Positions 7,537-11,839 of a DNA stretch of 11,839 nt are shown piece after piece. The notes beneath the pieces are model-generated. The model was not told the origin of the DNA and searched no databases. It saw nothing but the letters and a program-made list of their open reading frames with translations. The stretch is from Bacillota bacterium (GTDB taxonomy: Bacteria > Bacillota > Clostridia > Peptostreptococcales > Anaerovoracaceae), in assembly GCA_017515765.1 (NCBI GenBank), contig JAFWFF010000141.1, positions 1-11,839 on the forward strand, given 5' to 3'. The stretch's first letter is position 1. Each line of letters starts with the position of its first letter. A program made the position numbers and the translations under genes.

Positions 7537-8390
7537 CCGAGCATCTCCCTGAGTTCCTCCATCGATACGCGCTTAAGGGTGCATTTCCCGAGATCCTCAG
7601 GCACCGCGAGGTCGATGAAGTTTCCTTTTCTCTTCTTGTCGTTCTTTATTATATCAAAGAGCTCCGCCCCGGCAAAAGGCATATCTGTCGGAAGTCCGAT
7701 CTTTCCGAGGAGCTTTGCGGTCCTGTCCCTGAGTTCCGCGGGAGCGAGGCCGGCGTCGGCCGCTTTGGTCAGGATCCAGACGAGCCCCATGGACACCGCT
7801 TCGCCGTGTGTCAGAGAATAGCCCGATGCCTTCTCCGCAGCGTGACCGGCGGTATGGCCCAGGTTCAGGATCTGCCTCTTGCCCTTATCGGTGACGTCGC
7901 CCTCGACGATCCCGAGCTTCGCCTCGCGGCAGATATCTATTATCTTCTCAAGCGCGTCAAAGTCCCCGCATCCGCCTTCCGCGAACGCCTCCGTCATGGA
8001 AAACAGCGGTTCTCCGCAGATCAGGCCGTATTTTACGACTTCCGCCATTCCGGACCTGAACTCGCGCTCCGGAAGCGTCCTGAGCAGGCTCGTGTCAGTA
8101 TATACCATCACGGGCTCGTGAAAGGCTCCGGCGAGATTCTTTCCGGCGGAAAGGTCTATACCGGTCTTCCCGCCTATCGCGGAATCGACCATCGCAAGGA
8201 GCGTAGTCGGTATCTGGACCACAGGGATCCCCCGCATATATGTCGCGGCGGCGAATCCGCCCATGTCACCGGGGACTCCGCCTCCGAGCACGGCAGCCAT
8301 ATCCGTCCTTGTGAGCGGTATCTCCGCCATGGCCTCCAGTATCCTCAGAAACGACGCGCCGTTCTTGGAACTTTCCCCCGGAGGCACCAC
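7533..8390 (-). CDS. aroB: 3-dehydroquinate synthase, C-terminal main part (frameshifted gene)
   Basis: Step 2 of the pathway: DAHP to 3-dehydroquinate, needing NAD and a divalent metal. The open frame from GTG 8390 gives 285 residues with nearly all family motifs: PPGESSK (3-9), LGGGVPGDMGGFAAATYMRG (35-54), QIPTTLLAMVDSAIGGKTGI (59-78), GKNLAGAFHEP, RSGMAEVVKYGL (112-123, metal ligand E117), LNLGHTAGH (175-183) and THGEAVSMG (194-202, H195), ending DKKRKGNFIDL and an EELREML helix. The first ~60 residues, with the start of the NAD-binding domain, lie in the other frame upstream (8578-8390). Joining them needs a -1 shift (equivalent to one missing base) between 8418 and 8394. There is no ribosome binding site before this GTG, though it overlaps the upstream stop as TAGTG. 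It is either a real split or broken gene, or a one-base sequence error. Confidence 0.88.
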   Translation of the reverse strand: MVPPGESSKNGASFLRILEAMAEIPLTRTDMAAVLGGGVPGDMGGFAAATYMRGIPVVQIPTTLLAMVDSAIGGKTGIDLSAGKNLAGAFHEPVMVYTDTSLLRTLPEREFRSGMAEVVKYGLICGEPLFSMTEAFAEGGCGDFDALEKIIDICREAKLGIVEGDVTDKGKRQILNLGHTAGHAAEKASGYSLTHGEAVSMGLVWILTKAADAGLAPAELRDRTAKLLGKIGLPTDMPFAGAELFDIIKNDKKRKGNFIDLAVPEDLGKCTLKRVSMEELREMLG

Positions 8391-8578
8391 TATCGGAAAG
8401 GCGCTGAAAGCGCTCTCTCAAGAGAAGCCATACATCTGTCCAGATAGAGGCCTGCGGTGTTTTCGTCGCTTATAACGGCGATTTTTGGCATTTCGGAGGC
8501 ATCGGGCGCGATGAGTCCGGCCAGTGCTTCTCCTATATCATCCAGTTTTCCGTTTACAGTCTTTGTCATGCCCTTCAT
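8390..8578 (-). CDS. aroB: 3-dehydroquinate synthase, N-terminal fragment (upstream of the frameshift)
   Basis: This 62-codon frame holds what AroB normally carries at its N-terminus: a short entry (GKLDDIGEALAGLIAP) and the first Rossmann-like strand and turn KIAVISDENTAGLYLDRCM, equivalent to the conserved ...DENVAPLY... block. It ends at TAG 8392-8390. If the frame is shifted by -1 within 8418-8394, the protein continues ...SAFPIVVPPGESSK, exactly the expected next block. The start is ATG 8578-8576, overlapping the tyrA stop as TGATG; GTG 8581-8579 is an alternative. GAAAGGAAAG about 12 bases upstream is a usable ribosome binding site. On its own this fragment should not be enzymatically active. 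Confidence 0.8.
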   Translation of the reverse strand: MKGMTKTVNGKLDDIGEALAGLIAPDASEMPKIAVISDENTAGLYLDRCMASLERALSAPFR

Positions 8579-9414
8579 CACTGTGACATGCTTTCCTTTC
8601 TGCGTTTTCCTTCCGCGAGCAGCCCGGTGAGGCGTTCCGCGTCTTCACCTTCTATCGCTTCCAGATACTCCCGGAGTTCTCCGATGAAACCCTTAAGTTC
8701 GCCGATCAGATTGTCCCTGTTCCTCATGAACAGGTCCGTCCACATCGCTTCGTCCAGGTACGCCACCCTCGTCATATCCCGGAAAGCGCCTCCGGACAGC
8801 GCCATCCCGGCTCCGACGCCGGCCATGTCGCTTTTGATATAGGCGTTCGATATGAGATGGGCCATCTGTGAAGTGAACGCGATGACCTTGTCGTGTTCCT
8901 CCGGGGTCATGACTATGAACCGGCCGAATCCCAGTTCTTCGAGGAAGCCCTTGGCGCGCGCCATGAGGCGGATATCGTTCTTGTCCGACGGAACGAGGGC
9001 AAAGGTCGATCCGTCAAAAAGGCCGGCTGTGCTGTTTTTGATCCCTCCGACCTGCTTGCCTGCCATCGGATGGCCGCCCATAAAGCTGAAACCGTGCTCC
9101 TGCGCAGCGGCGAAACCGGTCTCGCAGATCTCTCTTTTGATCCCGCAGCAGTCGATCACCATCGCGCCGCAGGAGACCAGGCCGCCCTTCTCCCGTATCC
9201 ATTTGATGCCTTCGCCGACCGGAACGGCGATCAGTATTACTCCGCATTCCGGTATCGTCCCGTCTGTGAGCTCCCAGTCTATCGTTCCGGAGAGCTTCGC
9301 GAAGCCTGCGGTCTTCCGGCTCACGTCGCATCCCAGAACTTCATGGCCTGCGCGTTTTGACGCCGCCGCGAGAGACCCTCCTATAAGCCCGAGGCCGACT
9401 ATTCCTATCTTCAT
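8578..9414 (-). CDS. tyrA: Prephenate dehydrogenase
   Basis: Oxidative decarboxylation of prephenate to 4-hydroxyphenylpyruvate with NAD(P), the tyrosine branch. The 278-residue product starts with a Rossmann fold (MKIGIVGLGLIGGSLAAASK, GxGxxG at 7-12), then CDVSRKT, ILIAVPVG and VIDCCGIKREI, the GGHPMAGK block with the catalytic His, TPEEHDKVIAFTSQMAHLISNA, and the helical C-terminal dimer domain (GGAFRDMTRVA, MWTDLFMRNRDNL). There is no C-terminal ACT domain, so direct ACT-type feedback by tyrosine is not expected. I prefer ATG 9414 to the in-frame TTG 9441 (which overlaps the aroF stop), because GGGAAGG lies 7 bases upstream and the Rossmann strand begins at once. It is followed by aroB with overlapping stop and start. 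Confidence 0.94.
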   Translation of the reverse strand: MKIGIVGLGLIGGSLAAASKRAGHEVLGCDVSRKTAGFAKLSGTIDWELTDGTIPECGVILIAVPVGEGIKWIREKGGLVSCGAMVIDCCGIKREICETGFAAAQEHGFSFMGGHPMAGKQVGGIKNSTAGLFDGSTFALVPSDKNDIRLMARAKGFLEELGFGRFIVMTPEEHDKVIAFTSQMAHLISNAYIKSDMAGVGAGMALSGGAFRDMTRVAYLDEAMWTDLFMRNRDNLIGELKGFIGELREYLEAIEGEDAERLTGLLAEGKRRKESMSQ

Positions 9415-9437
9415 GATACGACCTTCCCTTCTCTCCG

Positions 9438-10439
9438 TCAAAGCACAGCTTCCCTAACTTTCCTGACAGTCGTCATCACCTCGTCGAACTGATCCGGGGT
9501 GAGCGACTGGGCGCCGTCGCACAGCGCCTTCTTCGGGTCGTTGTGCACCTCTATCATCAGTCCGTCAGCCCCGCACGCAGTCGCGGCGAGAGCAGCCGGC
9601 CTTACGAAAGAAGCCTTCCCGGTCGAGTGGCTCGGATCGATTATGACGGGCAGATGCGTCATCTCGTGGAGTCCCGGGACCGCTGAGATATCCAGAGTGT
9701 TCCTGGTGTAATGATCAAAGGTCCTTATGCCCCGCTCGCAGAGGATTATGTTTTCGTTTCCGCCTGCCATTATATATTCGGCGCTCATCAGGAGTTCTTC
9801 CAGAGTATTCGCCAGGCCGCGTTTAAGAAGTATGGGTTTGTCTATGTGCCCGAGAGCCTTCAGGAGCTCGAAGTTCTGCATGTTCCTGGCTCCTACCTGG
9901 ATCAGGTCGACGTCCTCGAACAGGTCCAGATGGTTCTCGTTCATTATCTCGCTCACTATGGGGAGGCCGGTCTCCTTCTTTGCTATGGCCAGGAGTTCGA
10001 GCCCCTCCGCCCTCATGCCCTGGAACGCGTATGGCGACGTCCTGGGCTTGAACGCTCCGCCCCTCAGCATCGTTGCTCCCGCGGCTTTCACGCGCCTCGC
10101 GACCTCGACTATCTGCTCCTCGGACTCTACTGAGCAGGGACCTGCGATCACAGCGAAATTGCCTCCGCCGCATTTCGCCCCGTGGACGTCGATCACCGAA
10201 TCCTCCGGATGGAACTTCCTGTTCGCCTTCTTATACGGCTCGGAAATGCGTTTGACGTCGGCAACGATATCGAGCAGTCTGATCATGTCGATATCCACCC
10301 CGCTGGTGTCTCCCACAAGCCCCAGAACGGTCTGGAATTCCCCGACCGATACGTGGACAGTGAGCCCCTGCTCCTCGAACCAGCCGATCAGCTGATTTCT
10401 CTGGTCTTCCGTGGTGTTCGGTTTAAGTACTGTGATCAT
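9438..10439 (-). CDS. aroF: 3-deoxy-7-phosphoheptulonate (DAHP) synthase, type I-beta with N-terminal regulatory domain
   Basis: First committed step: PEP plus erythrose 4-phosphate to DAHP. At 333 residues it matches the Thermotoga maritima-type enzyme: residues 1-~68 form a ferredoxin-like regulatory domain and ~90-333 the (beta/alpha)8 barrel. Catalytic blocks are AGPCSVES (99-106, metal ligand C102), GGAFKPRTSPYAFQG (127-141), LLKRG (204-208), DPSHSTG (268-274, H271), MIEVHNDP (295-302, E297) and D308. In characterised relatives the N-terminal domain confers inhibition by Tyr and Phe, so the same is likely here. The ATG at 10439 has a strong AGGAGG 6 bases upstream. It is the first structural gene of the operon and sits directly behind a leader peptide and attenuator terminator. 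Confidence 0.96.
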   Translation of the reverse strand: MITVLKPNTTEDQRNQLIGWFEEQGLTVHVSVGEFQTVLGLVGDTSGVDIDMIRLLDIVADVKRISEPYKKANRKFHPEDSVIDVHGAKCGGGNFAVIAGPCSVESEEQIVEVARRVKAAGATMLRGGAFKPRTSPYAFQGMRAEGLELLAIAKKETGLPIVSEIMNENHLDLFEDVDLIQVGARNMQNFELLKALGHIDKPILLKRGLANTLEELLMSAEYIMAGGNENIILCERGIRTFDHYTRNTLDISAVPGLHEMTHLPVIIDPSHSTGKASFVRPAALAATACGADGLMIEVHNDPKKALCDGAQSLTPDQFDEVMTTVRKVREAVL

Positions 10440-10452
10440 TTCTTCCTCCTGT

Positions 10453-10483
10453 AAAACAAAAGCCCCGCCTTACGCTGCGGGGC
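10453..10483 (-). terminator. Attenuator terminator in the aroF leader
   Basis: On the minus strand GCCCCGC (10483-10477) pairs perfectly with GCGGGGC (10468-10462) across an 8-base loop and is followed at once by TTTTGTTTT (10461-10453). This is a textbook intrinsic terminator, but it lies only a few bases before the AGGAGG of aroF and upstream of the whole operon. Being between the promoter and the first gene, it can only serve as a conditional stop, i.e. an attenuator. Confidence 0.85.
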
Positions 10484-10500
10484 CTGACCAACTGATCTTC

Positions 10501-10539
10501 CGGATCTGTTCCGATCCGTCCGGACCGTATCTCCGGTCC
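10501..10539 (-). promoter_or_regulatory. Two leader hairpins between leader peptide and terminator
   Basis: Immediately after the leader peptide stop, GGACCG (10539-10534) pairs with CGGTCC (10527-10522) over a 6-base loop. Next, CGGATC (10518-10513) pairs with GATCCG (10506-10501), also over a 6-base loop. They occupy the place of the pause and intermediate structures of amino-acid attenuators. Which of them compete with the terminator I cannot settle by eye. Confidence 0.6.
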
Positions 10540-10629
10540 TTATCTGCCTGCAGCAAAATCACTCTTTCCGTTTTCATAGAAAAAGTAAAAGTAATAGTAT
10601 TCTGCTGCAAAGTAGTTTCTCGTCTTCAT
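10540..10629 (-). CDS. Tyr/Phe-rich leader peptide of the aromatic operon
   Basis: A 29-residue peptide, MKTRNYFAAEYYYFYFFY then ENGKSDFAAGR. It holds 6 Tyr and 5 Phe, with eight aromatic codons in a row (codons 11-18). It lies 100 bases before aroF, the DAHP synthase gene, and is followed by two hairpins and an intrinsic terminator, exactly the arrangement of ribosome-mediated attenuators such as pheA of enteric bacteria. Stalling at the Tyr/Phe codons when charged tRNA is scarce would favour read-through into the operon. The frame is open further upstream, but only through the nifJ terminator; the only sensible start is ATG 10629. No ribosome binding site precedes it, and the predicted transcript start is at or next to this ATG. 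The peptide itself probably has no other role. Confidence 0.82.
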   Translation of the reverse strand: MKTRNYFAAEYYYFYFFYENGKSDFAAGR

Positions 10630-10636
10630 GGAAGTA

Positions 10637-10665
10637 ACGTTAGCACAGATTTTTGATGAAATCAA
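10637..10665 (-). promoter_or_regulatory. Candidate promoter of the aromatic operon
   Basis: TTGATT (10665-10660), a 17-base spacer and TAACGT (10642-10637) preceded by TGC, i.e. an extended -10 (TGn). The transcript would start near 10631-10629, at the leader peptide ATG. It lies in the AT-rich stretch downstream of the nifJ terminator, the only place a dedicated promoter could be. The -10 hexamer matches at 3 of 6 positions, so this stays a candidate. Confidence 0.4.
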
Positions 10666-10710
10666 GTGTTTTCTACAAGAAAATGCAGCTTTTATTGTTT
10701 TCCGACAACA

Positions 10711-10734
10711 AAGAGGCGCCTTTCGGCGCCTCTT
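10711..10734 (-). terminator. Terminator of the pyruvate:ferredoxin oxidoreductase gene
   Basis: AAGAGGCGCC and GGCGCCTCTT form a perfect 10-bp stem with a GAAA loop (minus strand), 16 bases after the nifJ stop, then TGTTGT. The stem ends in TCTT, so the T tract is TCTTTGTTGT. A strong, compact intrinsic terminator that separates nifJ from the aromatic operon. Confidence 0.82.
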
Positions 10735-10750
10735 CATATCATTCCGGGAA

Positions 10751-11839
10751 TTACTCCTCGGTCTTCGGCTCGAAGCTCTCCTTCAGAGCCTTGAAGTGCT
10801 CGAAGCGTCCCTTGGACAGCTTCTCGGCTTCGGTGAAGAGGGTCTCCGCTCTCTCCGGGAAGCGCTGGGCCAGCGAGCTGTAACGGACTTCGCCCATGAT
10901 GAAGTCTCTGTAGCTCTCGGTGGCGTCTTTGCTGTCGATGATGAGCGGGTTCTTGCCTTCTTCTGCCAGGGTCGGGTTGAATCTGATCAGGTTCCAGTAT
11001 CCGGAAGCGACTGCCTTCTTCATCTCCTCCTGAGCCTTTGCCATACCGGCCTTCGGGCCATGGTTGATGCAGGGTGCGTAAGCGATGATGAGGGAAGGAC
11101 CATCATACGCCTCGGCTTCCTTCAGAGCCTGGAGTGTCTGGTTCTGGTTCGCTCCCATGGCGATCTGGGCGACATAGATGTAGCCGTAAGCCATGGCGAT
11201 CTGGACCATATCTTTCTTTCTGACCTGCTTTCCTGCAGATGCGAACTTGGCTACAGCGCCCATCGGGGTGGACTTGGAGGACTGTCCGCCGGTGTTGGAG
11301 TACACCTCGGTATCGAAGACCATCACGTTGATGTTCTCGCCGCTTGCGAGCACGTGGTCCAGTCCGCCGTAACCGATATCGTATGCCCAGCCGTCACCGC
11401 CGAAGATCCAGATGGACGGCTTGATCAGCATCGACTTGTTCTCTACTACGTAAGCTGCGTCGGCATTGGTGTCAGCGATCTTCTCGCAGGCCTCGAGCAG
11501 AGCCTTGCCTGTCGTCTCGGCGCCTTCGGCGTCGTTCATCGCCTCGACCCATGCAGTCGCGGTCTCGCCGAGGGTATCCGCGAGTCTTCCGACCACGGTT
11601 TTCATCTCTTCGCGGCGTGCCTTCATGGAGATGGCCATGCCGTATCCGAACTCGGCGTTATCCTCGAACAGGGAGTTGGCCCATGCCGGTCCTCTTCCCT
11701 CTTTGTTCACTGTGTACGGAGTGCTCGGCAGCGAGTTGCCCCAGATGGAGGAGCAGCCGGTCGCGTTCGCGATGTACATTCTGTCGCCGAAGAGCTGGGT
11801 GATCAGCTTGGCGTACGGAGTCTCTCCGCATCCCGGGCA
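10751..11839 (-). CDS. nifJ: Pyruvate:ferredoxin (flavodoxin) oxidoreductase, C-terminal part (runs off right edge)
   Basis: The last 362 residues of the large (~1170-residue) homodimeric enzyme that oxidises pyruvate to acetyl-CoA and CO2 and reduces ferredoxin in anaerobes. The window enters at CPGCGETPYA, the first two cysteines of the [4Fe-4S] cluster nearest the thiamine diphosphate. Then come NATGCSSIWG, the GRGPAWANSLFEDNAEFGYG stretch, the ThDP/Mg motif FGGDGWAYDIGYGG, VFDTEVYSNTGGQSSKSTP and the conserved APCINHG cysteine. These are the domain VI signatures in normal order. The 5' end, with the earlier domains, lies outside. The stop at 10753-10751 is followed by its own terminator, so it is not part of the aromatic operon, though it is co-directional. 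Confidence 0.95.
   Translation of the reverse strand, partial: CPGCGETPYAKLITQLFGDRMYIANATGCSSIWGNSLPSTPYTVNKEGRGPAWANSLFEDNAEFGYGMAISMKARREEMKTVVGRLADTLGETATAWVEAMNDAEGAETTGKALLEACEKIADTNADAAYVVENKSMLIKPSIWIFGGDGWAYDIGYGGLDHVLASGENINVMVFDTEVYSNTGGQSSKSTPMGAVAKFASAGKQVRKKDMVQIAMAYGYIYVAQIAMGANQNQTLQALKEAEAYDGPSLIIAYAPCINHGPKAGMAKAQEEMKKAVASGYWNLIRFNPTLAEEGKNPLIIDSKDATESYRDFIMGEVRYSSLAQRFPERAETLFTEAEKLSKGRFEHFKALKESFEPKTEE

Noticed and set aside
8394..8418. Programmed -1 ribosomal frameshift in aroB
   Set aside because: I looked for an X XXY YYZ heptamer in the overlap and found none, and the hairpin lies within, not downstream of, the window. It is kept only as an open alternative.
7512..8447. 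311-codon plus-strand open frame opposite aroB
   Set aside because: The minus strand carries clear AroB motifs; the plus frame has no recognisable domain and would overlap aroA and both aroB parts.
9415..9441. Upstream TTG start for tyrA overlapping the aroF stop
   Set aside because: It would add nine polar residues before the Rossmann strand, and the GGGAAGG site is correctly spaced for ATG 9414.
10540..10737. A 65-codon version of the leader peptide frame starting at 10737
   Set aside because: Its first part reads through the nifJ terminator hairpin and a basic, low-sense stretch upstream of the likely promoter; only the 29-codon part from 10629 makes sense.
10440..10750. T-box riboswitch upstream of aroF
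   Set aside because: I see no AGGGUGGnACCGCG-like T-box bulge or specifier hairpin; the Tyr/Phe peptide explains the terminator better.

Overview
The window comes from a fairly GC-rich anaerobic bacterium, most likely a member of the Clostridia (Firmicutes). Three things point there: a pyruvate:ferredoxin oxidoreductase gene at the right edge; a compact minus-strand aromatic amino acid operon with a fused chorismate mutase-prephenate dehydratase and a type I-beta DAHP synthase; and strong AGGAGG-type ribosome binding sites. The genus cannot be named from sequence alone.

Layout, left to right. (1) Positions 1-229: start of a metallophosphoesterase gene (minus, runs off the edge), directly downstream of (2) a coiled-coil DUF2130 protein gene (1618-266, minus). 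(3) A 202-base divergent intergenic region with a candidate promoter for each side and a 9-bp inverted repeat. (4) A YtcJ-like amidohydrolase gene (1821-3389, plus). (5) A 293-base convergent gap holding two diverged copies of a ~67-bp palindromic repeat and the terminator of the aromatic operon. (6) The operon itself, read right to left on the minus strand: aroF (DAHP synthase), tyrA (prephenate dehydrogenase), aroB (dehydroquinate synthase, split by a frameshift), aroA (EPSP synthase), aroC (chorismate synthase), pheA (chorismate mutase-prephenate dehydratase-ACT), aroQ (type II dehydroquinase). (7) A 311-base leader region with a candidate promoter, a 29-codon leader peptide carrying eight consecutive Tyr/Phe codons, two hairpins, and an intrinsic terminator just before the aroF ribosome binding site. 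(8) The terminator and 3' part of the pyruvate:ferredoxin oxidoreductase gene (minus, runs off the right edge).

The operon encodes shikimate pathway steps 1, 2, 3, 6 and 7, then the branches to phenylalanine and tyrosine. Shikimate dehydrogenase (aroE) and shikimate kinase (aroK) are absent here. Most gene junctions overlap or are nearly touching, which suggests translational coupling. Control appears to act at two levels: attenuation by charged tRNA-Tyr/tRNA-Phe in the leader, and feedback through the N-terminal domain of AroF and the ACT domain of PheA.

Most notable: the Tyr/Phe-rich leader peptide and attenuator before aroF, whose start codon sits about 7 bases after a candidate -10 element with no ribosome binding site, so it may be translated from a leaderless transcript. 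Next are the aroB frameshift at a small hairpin and the paired palindromic repeats between the convergent genes.
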